From contig CM066321.1 of the NCBI GenBank assembly GCA_033807775.1, positions 38,912,850 through 38,976,849 of the forward strand: a stretch of DNA of 64,000 bases. Direction: 5' to 3'. Each line of letters starts with the position of its first letter. Positions within the stretch are counted from its first letter, which is position 1. The notes under the pieces are model-generated. The model ran no database searches. It saw only the letters and a list, made by a program, of their open reading frames with translations, and was not told the origin of the DNA. Shown one piece after another: positions 1 through 9,748 of the stretch. Made by a program: the position numbers and the translations under genes. This stretch comes from Saussurea involucrata. Taxonomy: Eukaryota > Streptophyta > Magnoliopsida > Asterales > Asteraceae.

Positions 1-252
1 TTCGCTATTGTCAAATGTATTTTAAAATTTCAAGATGATCTTTATAATCAAAAGTTTATTATAAAAACAGATTGCATATCGGCAAAATAAATGTTCCAAA
101 AAGATTTTAAACATGATGTCTCAAAGCAAATGTTTGCCAGATGGCAAGCACATCTAGCCCCTTTTGATTTTACCATAGTTTATAAAAAAGGAGTAGAAAA
201 TCATCTACCGGATTTTTTAACACGAGAAAATATTTCATGTTTGCAGGAATGA
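1..252 (+). pseudogene. Caulimovirid pol, RNase H 3' end (partial)
   Basis: This is the C-terminal tail of the virus reverse transcriptase/RNase H protein, cut by the window edge. It matches 32586-32837 of the next unit almost base for base. An in-frame TAA near position 88 replaces the tyrosine codon found in the other unit. The terminal residues (LPDFLTRE...CLQE) are the usual end of a retroelement RNase H domain. Its stop codon at 250-252 overlaps the start of the next ORF (ATG at 237) by 16 bases. Confidence 0.85.
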
Positions 253-1624
253 GCGCTTCAAGTAGCTATTCCTCTTATAGAGGAAGAGGAAATCCCTCAT
301 CATATAGAGGAAGAGGTGATAGAGGAATGGGAGGAAGAGGTGGAAATTTTGCCTCAGCTTATACCATTCAAATGGGAAAACAGAAGCTCATAGCTCAAAA
401 TATGGCAAACACGGATGATCCACTAAAGAACCTTATAGGAACTTCTCTTCCTGAAGATCATCCTCTTCAGAAAGAATACCTTAATTATATTAAGGAAATT
501 TTTTTTCATCTTATGCTAATATTAGCAAAGAAGAAAATTCAGATTCTCAATATTGCGATACTAAGTGTAAAGAAGTCATACTTCTGGTTGAAGAAAAAGA
601 CATTCAATGGAAAAATAATCCATAAATAATTTTAGAAAGATATCTTAATAAGACTTCGAGCATTCATGGCGCTATGAAACAAAGATAATTCTATGAAAGT
701 CTCCTAATTTCTACAAATTCTGTAGAAATTACTCATTTTTCTCCTTCAACAAGGACTGGAGTTTATAACTTCTCAAAATTCATTATAAAAAAGATTATAT
801 CTTTTGAAGAATGGGGTATATCTCCACTTGCTGAGAAAGAATGGTTTTCTCCTCTTCATAAATTCAATTTCAAATTCAACTATTGGGACTATGTTTCCAG
901 TTTTGAGGAAGTTCTTTATTATGAAAATGAAAATAAGAAACATACTTGGTTTCTTAAAATTTGTGAAAATTGCTTCCATTCCCCAGTTCCAAACTGGTTT
1001 TTCACCTGGTGGAAGAAATTTGGGACCACTAGTGAAATCCTCCCTGAGGAATTAAATCTTTGTTTAAAACAATGGATATCATATTCTCCAAAAGTTCATA
1101 ACAACAAATCTCAATATATTATTGAGGGTCAGAATACCTGCTGGTTTTTTATAGAATTCGGCATTCCATGGATTTGGAAATGGAAACCTATTTTTGGCTA
1201 TACTGATATTATGGCCCCTTGTTTAAAAAGGCAAGGTCTTACTAAATATTGGGATAAATTATCTCGAGAAGATCCTAATACCAAGAAGCCACATGGTGAT
1301 GAAATGGTATCAAATATCATTAAAAAGGTTGAGCTTTATAAGCAACAATATGATCAACAAGAAGACATAGAAGAAATCAGTCCTTTCCAACAGCTCTCAC
1401 AAAAGTATGCAAAGACTCATTCTTAGGACGAGATAATAAATCTCTACATTGAAAAGATGAAGAAAGACCTATATAAAAATATAGGATTTCCTGATGAAAA
1501 ATCAGACGCTTCAATGACTTCTGATACACAGGATGCTCAGAATCCTGATGATGACCAAATTGGCCTATCCCTAGGTGATGCTCTAGAAACCCTCAAGGAC
1601 TCCATCAGAGACAGTATCAAATAA
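237..1624 (+). pseudogene. Caulimovirid downstream RG-rich ORF, copy 1 (position of TAV)
   Basis: This ORF lies after pol, where caulimovirids encode the transactivator/viroplasmin or, in florendoviruses, an ORF of unknown role. The N-terminus has RGRG/GGRGG repeats (residues about 14-35), a nucleic-acid-binding type of composition. The middle is rich in aromatic residues (for example FFTWWKKF) and the C-terminus is acidic. I do not see a convincing viroplasmin motif, so the name rests on position. The copy is broken by a frameshift near 496-505, stops near 625 and 688, and a TAG at 1424-1426; the copy at 32822-36394 reads through some of these. The far C-terminus (1211-1624) is nearly identical to 35981-36394. 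Confidence 0.75.
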
Positions 1625-2287
1625 TTGAAGAATTTGGAATGGTATGCCAAATTGGTATTCCAAATATTTGAAGAAGTGATCGACATCAAATGGTCGACAG
1701 TTTTGGCCGACATCAAATGGCCGACATGAATATCTGTCATTATTTACTTTTATAAAGTCTGTTGTCCTTTCTCTTTTTGCTTTCTTATTTAAGTAACCCC
1801 TCTCTCTTTGAAAGAGGCAGATCGTTCTTAGCCTACTACTTAGTTTCTCTCAAAAGTTTCCTAGTTCTTATAATAAGTTTTGTGCATAATAAAAGAAAAG
1901 CTTGTGGATAATCTAAAGCTCTTGTAAGTATTCTGTTTACTTTAAATTTTCTGCATTTTAATTTTAGTATTCCGGATTCATATTTAGCCATGATTGGCTA
2001 AATTAATATTTTGTGTTAAAACATACTTGTTATGCTTACATTTACATATTACCATGGATAATATAATTTCTAAGTCATAACTCTGTGATCTAAGTCTTTG
2101 GTCGAGTGCCAACTTCATTGTTGATTTCCACCCTATCCAGGCCAGAAGAGCCGTTTTAATGGGTTTCTCTGTCAACAATTATGGAGGTGTTAAATGGTGG
2201 CTTTAAGACTTAGTTATCAGATCCTTAGGTGTATGTATTATGACAATCTATGTTTTAACACAAATCTTTTAAAAAAAAATTCTTCAT
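1625..2287 (+). promoter_or_regulatory. Caulimovirid intergenic leader and promoter, copy 1
   Basis: This is the non-coding region between the downstream ORF and the movement protein. It contains a direct repeat CGACATCAAATGG (1681-1693, 1708-1720), then TATAAAG (1751-1757) and TATTTAAG (1786-1793), either of which could be the TATA box of the full-length transcript. A pyrimidine-rich stretch follows, then AATAAA at 1888-1893, a likely polyadenylation signal. Caulimovirids carry their main promoter, poly(A) signal and tRNA primer site in this interval. The expected primer site, about 75 bases before the movement-protein ATG, reads TTATCAGATCC instead of the tRNA-Met complement seen in the minus-strand copy. 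Confidence 0.6.
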
Positions 2288-3360
2288 ATGAATCTTTTTA
2301 GAATGGGAAATGATACTGTTCAAAACAGTATGACTGAGGAATATGATATTCCCCAGAATCTCGATTTATTAAACAGATGGACTATTCCAAAAGTTGAACC
2401 AAAATTAATTTATAAATTAGGTGCTTTTGAAAAGATAGGTTTAAAACAAATAGTTAAGACCACTGAGTCCTCTATTCCTTTACATGAAGATGAAATGATT
2501 ATCCGATTGTTAAACAGATATGATATCTTTCCATTCATGAAGACTCATAAGTTCTTACATATAGGTCTTGTCGAAATTGCATTTAGACCTTTAACCCTTG
2601 AAGGGTTACCAGAAAGCTTTCTTGCAGCTTTACGGGATGGTAGAAATATGAATTGGAAACAGTCCCTAATGGGAATCATCCAATCAAGTTTGGCCCATGG
2701 ACCAGTCTATTTTGATGTATATCCTAATTTGTGCTTATCTTTGTCTCATATAAATATTCTTGATGCTTTAACGTTAAATGTTAAAACAAATGGCTATAGT
2801 TATACGCCAGGGACAGAAGTTATATGTATCTGTTATCGTATATATTATAAACCTCTTTATACTTTAAATCCTATGTGTAAAAAGGTTGACAAAGAGAAAA
2901 ATGAAACTATTTTAATAGAAACAAATTTTAATAAATCTAGTATTACTACTAGAAGGCCTGTAAAATGGGAAGAAATTATATTTTCAGACAACTGGACAAT
3001 TACTCAGGATTTCGGAGAAATCCCATAGTCCAGAGTGATTTAACGAATGTCATACAGTCTAATGAAGGAATTGTTCATATACAATTCAATGATGATCATA
3101 GAAGATTACTTTCCTCAAGTAGCCTTCTTTCAAGAACTAGATCCTTGAGATCCCATTTGTCTCCTATTGACTACATAGTCGATCAACAATCTGCCAGAAC
3201 TTCTACTTCTTATATAAGAGAAGACATAAGAGAAGAAGATTCTCAAGGCTCTTTAGATCCTATTGATGAAATAAGGATCCAAAGAAATGGTATTGTTAAT
3301 GAAAACAATATACACAAAATCAAAGAAACTGACACGATGTCAAATTTTAATTTTGTTTAA
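2288..3360 (+). pseudogene. Caulimovirid movement protein, copy 1
   Basis: This is a cell-to-cell movement protein of the 30K type, the first ORF after the leader. The ATG at 2288 is the same start used in the other copies. The core around residues 85-200 (FPFMKTHKFLHIGLV, then YFDVYPNLCLSL) is shared by all copies. A single-base deletion near 3010 (GATTTCGG here, GATATTCGG in the minus-strand copy) shifts the frame; the rest of the C-terminus is readable to the TAA at 3358-3360. In the copy at 48787-49860 the frame is open throughout, so the full protein is about 357 residues. The stop is directly followed by the ATG of the next ORF. Confidence 0.8.
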
Positions 3361-3796
3361 ATGATTGATAAAATTGATTTCTCAAAAGATTCTCCTGCTA
3401 GAAAAATAATTGCTTCTGATTTCAGAACAAATCCAAATTGGATTCATTTTAAAAATTGGTATTTCAAAAACTTTATGAGTACTGAAAAAAAAAAGCTTTA
3501 GCTAATGAATTTTATAGCTTTTGCGAAAAAGAAAATAAGATTTTTGCTTATGTTCCTTGGTTTATAAATAACTATATTAAAGATCATATCAATACTATTG
3601 AAAGAATTTTCAAGATGCTTGGAAAAGGAGGAGGAGGAATTCAAAGAATTCAGACTTCTGTCTATCCCCCACAAGCTACTTTTTCTACAGAAAAAAATAA
3701 TGTTTATATAACATATTCTGCTTTTTCCAAACTTATAGAGGATAAAGTTTTAAGTGTGACAATTGGTCACATAAATGAGCTTTTAGAAAAACAAAA
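3361..3796 (+). pseudogene. Caulimovirid coat-protein ORF, 5' part (cut by Copia C1)
   Basis: This is the N-terminal part of the ORF that continues at 28806 beyond the C1 insertion. It begins MIDKIDFSKD at an ATG abutting the movement-protein stop (TAAATG), an arrangement typical of coupled termination and reinitiation. After 41 codons an A10 run is followed by CTT TAG, which closes the frame; the frame one base back stays open and contains MLGKGGGG at 3615. The minus-strand copy has A7 at the same place with the same consequence. The following stretch resembles the N-terminal coiled-coil region of caulimovirid coat-protein precursors. Confidence 0.65.
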
Positions 3797-4019
3797 TGTT
3801 AGAGCATTATTGTAGCTATCAAGACAGTATTAATATCTTGTACTGTTCTTCTTAGTAGAGGCATAGACATGTCATGGCCCTACTATATAAAGAAGACTCC
3901 TTTGTTATTTCCATAACACTTGTAGCATTTGTCATTTTGTACTCATTGATCAATATATGGATGACTTTTGCTCTCTAGATTCTCTCTCTATATTTGATTG
4001 CTAGATTCTGGGTTTATCA
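3797..4019 (+). repeat. C1 5' LTR
   Basis: The LTR is 223 bp with TG...CA ends. A TATA box TATATAAAG lies at 3884-3892, giving a short U3 of about 85 bp. It is unusually short for an element with a long gag and a multi-kilobase 3' region. Confidence 0.92.
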
Positions 4020-4021
4020 AT

Positions 4022-4033
4022 TGGTATCAGAGC
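4022..4033 (+). other. C1 primer-binding site
   Basis: TGGTATCAGAGC lies two bases after the LTR and is complementary to the 3' end of initiator tRNA-Met, the usual primer of plant Copia elements. Confidence 0.9.
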
Positions 4034-5088
4034 TAAACAGAAGATTCAAGCAGATTAAGAAGCAAATTGAAGAAATTTTACACTGATTTGAAGGATTCGG
4101 ACCATACATCAGTTACTGTTCATCGAGATTCCTAACCCTTCGTCCATTACTGTTCATCTGAAATTCTTCACTTCCTATCATTTTTGATCTTTTTGATCGA
4201 TTCTTGGCATTATAGCACTCGGTTTTAATCCCCGATCATCATTAATTCTCGGATTATTACCAAATTCTGCTAAAAAATCATCGAATTGATCACTTTTCAT
4301 CATTTTTGTTCGAAAACCCTAGTTTACTGATTTTAGATCAAAATTCGATTAAATCGATCGAATTAAGATTTGGAATTAACTAGAAAAGTGTGCGACATTT
4401 GATTTCGAACAAATCTGTGCAAATCTCGATTCAATTGAACAAGAATTAAAAAAGTTATGGCTGAATCAGTGGTTTTTGGGGATAAGTGAAGGTTTCGGAT
4501 TGTTCTTGAGGGTTTCGGATTGTTCATACGGGTTTCGGACCATTCAAGGAATTTTTACTTGATTTCGAATCACAAAGATAAAAGCAAGTGTTGGTTTCGG
4601 ATCGATAATCATACGAAACCATTGGTTTCGAACTCAACTATGTCCGAATTATGTTGTTACGGATCAGTCTTCATGTTGGTTTCGAATCAGAGTTAATTTG
4701 GATTTTGGTCAAGTGTTGATTTCGATTTCAGTTAGAGTTGAAATCCTTGGTTCCGCATCAAGTGAGGTTCGAATTCCGTGGTTTCGCACCCAGTTAGGTT
4801 CGAATTCCGGGGTTTCGCACCTAGTTAGATTCGAATTCCGGGGTTCCGTATCCAGTTGCATCCGACTTCTGTGGTTTCGCACCTAGTTTCGTCCGAAATC
4901 AGTAGTTCCGCACCTAGTTACGTCCGAAATCAGTGGTTCCGTATCCTGCTGCATCCGACATCTGTTAGTTTCGGATATAAGATCATCCGAATTCTTGAGA
5001 GTTTTAGTTGCATTCGAATTCTAAGTGTAATTTGTGTTACACTTACTGCTTGATTTTCTGAACGATCATTTTCTAGCACTTTGTAAAG
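4034..5088 (+). repeat. C1 leader with GGTTTCG motifs and 31-bp minisatellite
   Basis: This is a 1.05-kb untranslated leader with no coding signal. From 4485 on, the motif GGTTTCGGA recurs every few tens of bases. From about 4762 to 4975 it becomes a tandem repeat of about 31 bp and seven imperfect copies (consensus core TTCGAATTCCG then GGTTTCGCACC). The same GGTTTCG/CGAAACC vocabulary reappears in the 3' non-coding part of C1 (21895-22870) and just before its 3' LTR (28530-28545). Confidence 0.75.
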
Positions 5089-7194
5089 ATGTCTAGAGAA
5101 TTACTGAGTATGGGTTCAAAGAGTAAGCCTCCAGTCTTAATGGCCGAAGAGTATTCTCAATGGAAAAAGAGAATGACTCAATTTCTGAATCATCAAAACA
5201 GAGAACTCATGCTGTCTATTCAAAATGGTCCCTACAAAGCATACATAGATATTAGTGGTATTGCTGAAACTGCTACAAGTCAGTATGTTCCTCCAAGAAG
5301 ATTTGAAAAAGAATACAGATATTACAATGAAGCTGACAAAGCTAAAGTTGAAATTGATGAGTTAGCTTTGACATATCTGACCCAGGCCATCCCAAATGAT
5401 ATCTACAATCAAGTAGATAGTCGTAATACAGCTAAGGAGATATGGGATGAGTTAGAAAGGCAGTTTGAGGGATCATCAAAATCCATGAAGACCAAAAAGA
5501 ATCAAAGCGTCAATGCTTATGAAGGGTTTAAGGCAAAAGATGGCGAATCATTGAAAGAGACCTACAATCGCTACAACATCATCCTTAATGATTTGAGAAG
5601 GAATGGAGTCGACAAATCAGAATCGGAGATAAACTACAAGTTTATCAAGAATCTACTACCAGAGTGTGACTCATACTACATTCAGCTCCAAATGTCTAGG
5701 GATATGGATGAAGAAAAGTTGACCGACATTTTCAGTATTCTTGGTCAACACGAAGATAAAGTAAAAGCAGTTAAGGAAAAGGATAAAAAGGTCGAATAGT
5801 CTTTAGCCCTTCTGAGTGAACATAGGAAGATTGGAGCTGTGAAAAAAAAAGCTTTGATTTCTTGGATAAGTAAGAAAAAGATGAGTTCTGATGATGATTA
5901 CAGTAGTAGTTCTGGAGATGATATAGAGGAAATTGCTGAAAAGTTGGCTTTGTTAACAAACAAATTTCAAAACAGGTTTGGCAAAAAAGAAGTTTTATTC
6001 AAAAACCAGACCTGAACAAAGCTAACAGATATAAAAGGTTTGAGAAAAGGAATGAGAAAAAGGAGGAAGAGAAAGAAGAGAAAGAAGAAAAAGAGGAGAA
6101 AGAAAAGAAAGTTGTGAAAAAGGAGAGGGAAGAAAAGAAGGATAGAGATGACCGAAACTGTTATAACTGCGGAAAACCCGGTCACTTTGCCAGAGATTGC
6201 ACACTGAAGAAAGTCAAGGATTCTGAGTACTATAAGAGAAAAGCTCACTTGGCAAAAGCCAAAGAAAGCGGAAAGCAAGTCAACGCCGAGGAAGAAATTT
6301 GGCTCATGGATTCTTCTGATGATGAAGAAGCGCACTTTACTGAAGTAAAGTACAGTCTAATGGCAAAGATGAATGAAGAAGACCAGGAATCCGAGGTATC
6401 ATCTCTATATTCTTCCAGTAATTTTGATAATAATGATAATTCTGAAAATGAGTCTGAAACTGAAGATGCTAGATATGAAGAGATGCAAATCGTGATATTT
6501 GAACTTAATGAGAAATTTGAGAAAGCTCAAAAGAAACTTGATAAAGTTCAAAAGAAACTTGAAGATGAGAAAAGTTCAAAGTTAAAATATCACGATGAAG
6601 CACTTCTTTATAAATGTTTAGCGGAAGATAAAGAAAAAGAGAAAGAAGTTATCCGATCAAAAGTTAAAACGCTTGAAACTGAAATTTCTGAGTTAAAGAA
6701 CAAAATGAAAGATATAAATGATGAAAACATAGATTTTCAGTTCAAAATCAAAGTTCTTACTGAAGAAAGAAAAGATGCTTTTGCAAAGATTAAGGAACTA
6801 GAAGATTTAAATTATAAAAGAGGTCAGCCTGAGCAAACTCTGAAATTACTAACTAGCAACCCAAAAGATACTCGATTTTATAATCCAAAAATGGGTCTAG
6901 GATTATCTGATGTAGAGGTTCTTAAAAATGCACCTGAAAATCTTTACACAATTGAAAAATTGGGTGAAGGTTTAAAGGAAACTCTTAAAACTAAAGAACC
7001 TGAAATTAAAAGTAAGGTTTTGAAGCAAACAATTATAAAGGAGATTCCTCCAATTTCACAAGTTTTTGTTAAATCAAGTAATGAAGTTTTAAAGCAAACT
7101 ATCATAACGTTTGTTCCTCCAATGACACAAACTTTTGTTAACTCTAATAATGAAAGTTTGAAACAAACTTTTGCTAAAGATGTTGCTTCAAATC
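5089..7194 (+). pseudogene. gag: C1 gag, 5' part
   Basis: This is the Copia capsid/nucleocapsid gene. Residues 1-236 form the N-terminal capsid region of the plant Copia gag type (WKKRMTQFL near the start, IWDELERQFEG in the middle). A TAG at 5797-5799 and nearby frame changes break the ORF. Coding resumes at 6114 with a CCHC zinc knuckle CYNCGKPGHFARDC (about 6160-6201). An acidic serine-rich stretch follows, then a long coiled coil (about 6480-6830). Element A cuts the gene at 7195 and the remainder lies at 16643-18076. The start at 5089 is the first ATG giving this capsid frame. Confidence 0.8.
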
Positions 7195-8225
7195 TGTTAG
7201 CTCCAATATTCTGAAATATTAGAAGTATTGAAAAATGGCCAAGTACAGAAGAACTTCCACAGAAGCTCTGCTGAGTGCAACAGAAGCTCTGTCGGGCATC
7301 TCAGAAGAATCAAAGGAAGTTTGATCAAGAGTGATCAAAGACCGAGGAAACTACAGAAGGACGCTTTCAGAAGACCAAGACCGCAGATCCTCTGTTACAA
7401 ATAACAGAGCCTCTGCGGACAACATCAGAAGTCAAGGAACCAAGAAGACTTCCCACAGAGGACCGAGCCACAGAATCTCTGCCACCCTTGACAGAAGCTC
7501 TGCATAAGTAAACAACCAAAGACTCGGAATCCGGTGAAGACTACTCTACAGAGGAACCAGACCGCAGAACCTCTGTAACACATTACAGAGCTTCTGTGGT
7601 CCTCTAAAGACTAGGAAGATATTTATAAATATCTTGCTACTGTTCCAAAACCTGTTCATCAACTTGCATGGAAAAGTACTGTCAAAACACGTGTCAAGCT
7701 CTGAGTGGACTCAATAGGGCATGGTACAAAATAGACGTCTGCGCCATTTAATGAATTTACCAAAAGTACATATGCTCCATTAAATGCGCATGGCTCAAAC
7801 AACTGCTCACACCATCCAGTTTACTATTCATGCCGTAAAAGGAACAGTGACCTACTTCATAGTCTTCTAAGAGTAGTATAAAAGGAAGACTCATGTTGAG
7901 TTCTTCCTAAGGATATATATATAAAAAAACAACACACAAAAACAGAAAAACAAGAACACTTCAATCGAACATCAAGAACACATAGCTTATGCACATTTAG
8001 AGTCATATCTGTTTAAAGCTTTGCATACTCACTGTTCTTAAATCTGTTCTTGATATATATATATTCAGTAAACTTTGAGATATTATTTCCTGTTCACTGT
8101 TTATTTATATTGTGTTCTAAATCTATCAAACATATCTGTTAGTTCTTCAAATACGCTTCCGCATCAAACATAAACTCGAACTAATAGATCTGATAATCTT
8201 GTTTAAAGCAAAACGGGAACTAACA
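7195..8225 (+). repeat. Element A 5' LTR
   Basis: The ends are TGTTAG...CTAACA. The U3 part is crowded with CTCTG/CAGAG words and carries two long imperfect hairpins at 7381-7418 and 7562-7599. TATAAAAGG at 7877-7885 is the probable TATA box. The R/U5 part contains short AT repeats that differ in length from the 3' LTR. Confidence 0.9.
7381..7599 (+). promoter_or_regulatory. Two long U3 hairpins in the element A LTR
   Basis: Hairpin 1 (7381-7418) pairs CCGCAGA with TCTGCGG outside and CTCTGTTA with TAACAGAG inside, around a CAAA loop. Hairpin 2 (7562-7599) pairs CCGCAGAA with TTCTGTGG (one G-T pair) and CTCTGTAA with TTACAGAG, around CACA. Both recur in the 3' LTR (about 15790-15827 and 15971-16008). 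They lie upstream of the TATA box, so they would act as DNA palindromes or in readthrough and 3'-end RNA. Confidence 0.7.
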
Positions 8226-8227
8226 AT

Positions 8228-8239
8228 TGGTATCAGAGC
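8228..8239 (+). other. Element A primer-binding site
   Basis: TGGTATCAGAGC, two bases after the 5' LTR, is complementary to initiator tRNA-Met. Confidence 0.9.
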
Positions 8240-8415
8240 AAAGCTTGGTTTTCAATATCAAGTGATCCTCGTTTAGACAAGATTCTTGATAGAAACTGTC
8301 TGTTCTTAACCTATTCTTCATTCCTTCAAACAGATTCTGTTTTACTGCCATTTTCGATTTATTCGATCTGGTAACATCCAAGAAACTGTTTCTTTCGTTA
8401 AAAACTTCATTCAAT

Positions 8416-9480
8416 ATGTCAAGACTAAAATTTAGTGCTGATGCTGATTTTCATTATTATTTCAAACTCAGCACAAATTTTAAGAAAATAATTCCTACTC
8501 TTGAGAAAGAATTAGAGGAAAGAAACAAGAGTATTCTTAGTGACTCAGACAACATTGCCAAGCTTGAAGAATCAGGTAAACTCCTAAACTGTGAAAATCT
8601 TGAACTGAAAAAGAAACTATCTGAGTCAGAAGAGCTTGGTAAAAAGGAGAAAGAGAAGTTTGAGGAAGTTAAGACTGTTTTTAAAGAAGAAAAGAAAAGC
8701 CTTGAGCTTAAGTGTCTAAACTTTTCTAAACTGATTTCCAACTTTGAAAAACTTATAATCAGTGAAAATGAAAAGTTTGAAAAAGAGAAAACTCTTCTTG
8801 AGACAAAGAATATGGAACTTTCTTTCAAAATCTCAAAATTACAGAAATCTCTTGAAAAAGAGAGGAAAGAGCAGGATTTTGAAAGAAAAGAGTCTGAAAA
8901 GGTGAAGAGAGAAGGATTTCAAACAAAATGTTTAAAAGACAAGTTTGAGAAGGAAAGAAAGGTCTTTAGAGCTGAAATGTCAAATTTAACAAAGAGACTA
9001 TCCGATTTGTCAAACAAGATTATGTTGGAGAAGAGGTATAAATCAGATCTTCTAAGAAAATTTGATTTAAACCTTAAAGAAAAAGATGTTTTAGCTAAAA
9101 GGCTTAAAGACCTTGTCTTAGCAAACTCTTGTGCTAAAAATTCAAATAATCCTGTTTACAAAAAGATGAAAATGGTTTGGAAAGTCAAAAACTCTATTCC
9201 TGACAAAAATGCTCCAAAACCATTTGTCTCTACAAAGCCTTCATCTTTTCATTCATATAAATGCTTTGATCTTCTGCTTCAATTAAGAAACCTTTTCTCT
9301 AAATCTTTCTGTGTACAAAAAGGGTCATTTCAAAAGAAAAATCCAAAGACCCAAAATGAGAAAGGTCATAGAAAGAAAATTGGCAAACCAACAGAGATTG
9401 GCAAACCAGAGAACCTAAAGACAGCTCCAAATCCTAACAAAAAGGGACCCATTTGGATATGGGTACCAAAAGTTCTTTGA
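8416..9480 (+). CDS. Reduced gag, coiled-coil protein of element A
   Basis: This is an open 354-residue ORF starting at the first ATG after the primer site. After about 25 residues it is almost entirely coiled coil (residues 25-235, rich in E, K and L), then a basic tail. It ends in KKGPIWIWVPKVL and stops. The GPI-IWVPK ending is the same as that of C1 gag (GPIQIWVPKIR, ending at 18073), where protease follows directly. The ORF therefore looks like a gag whose capsid domain and CCHC knuckle have been lost while the coiled coil and extreme C-terminus remain. In element A no protease follows. A role in particle assembly with a helper's Gag is inference. Confidence 0.75.
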   Translation: MSRLKFSADADFHYYFKLSTNFKKIIPTLEKELEERNKSILSDSDNIAKLEESGKLLNCENLELKKKLSESEELGKKEKEKFEEVKTVFKEEKKSLELKCLNFSKLISNFEKLIISENEKFEKEKTLLETKNMELSFKISKLQKSLEKERKEQDFERKESEKVKREGFQTKCLKDKFEKERKVFRAEMSNLTKRLSDLSNKIMLEKRYKSDLLRKFDLNLKEKDVLAKRLKDLVLANSCAKNSNNPVYKKMKMVWKVKNSIPDKNAPKPFVSTKPSSFHSYKCFDLLLQLRNLFSKSFCVQKGSFQKKNPKTQNEKGHRKKIGKPTEIGKPENLKTAPNPNKKGPIWIWVPKVL

Positions 9481-9502
9481 TCTGTCTTGCAGAAAATGAC
9501 TT

Positions 9503-9748
9503 CTGATCATTACAGATCAGGACTCGCTCTTCAGTAGATAAGGACTTCTAAACACATCAGTTTAGGACTCGCACTTTAGTGAAAAAGACTCTTAAACAAA
9601 TCAGTTTAAGACTCGAGCTTCATCAGAAAAATGACTTCTGACCATTACAGATCAGGACTCACTCTTCAGCAAACTATGGACTCCTTAATACTTCTATTAA
9701 GGACTCAGGCTTCAAAATACACTATGACTCTTAAACACTTTGTTTAAG
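9503..9748 (+). repeat. Six tandem hairpins, about 45-bp period, covarying stems
   Basis: Stem pairs are 9503-9508/9515-9520 (CTGATC/GATCAG), 9548-9553/9560-9565 (CTAAAC/GTTTAG), 9591-9597/9604-9610 (CTTAAAC/GTTTAAG), 9638-9643/9650-9655 (CTGACC/GATCAG, one mismatch), 9683-9689/9696-9702 (CCTTAAT/ATTAAGG) and 9730-9736/9742-9748 (CTTAAAC/GTTTAAG). Loops are 6, 6, 6, 6, 6 and 5 bases. Stem starts are spaced 45, 43, 47, 45 and 47. Each stem is preceded by GACT or ACT and followed by GACTC or ACTC. Sequence differs between units while pairing is kept. Confidence 0.85.

Larger units (their letters stand above)
1..3796 (+). mobile_element. Endogenous pararetrovirus, plus-strand segment 1
   Basis: This is the left part of an endogenous caulimovirid array that begins before the window. 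In order it holds the end of RNase H, the downstream RG-rich ORF, a non-coding leader, the movement protein and the start of the coat-protein ORF. The Copia element C1 interrupts it at 3797, and virus sequence resumes at 28806 in the same reading direction. Position 1 aligns with 32586. Subtracting the 25,009-bp C1 insertion gives a repeat period of about 7,576 bp, so the array is a head-to-tail concatemer of genome-length units. Stops and frameshifts show it is a relic. Confidence 0.9.

Noticed and set aside
1984..2178. A 64-codon minus-strand ORF in the virus leader, repeated almost unchanged at 36742-36936
   Set aside because: The two leaders are near-identical copies, so conservation of the antisense frame is expected. 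It has no motif and the leader is non-coding.
6022..6335. Leu/Phe-rich minus-strand ORFs resembling membrane proteins
   Set aside because: They are antisense to the Lys/Glu-rich gag region (AAG/GAA codons read as CTT/TTC), a common artefact.
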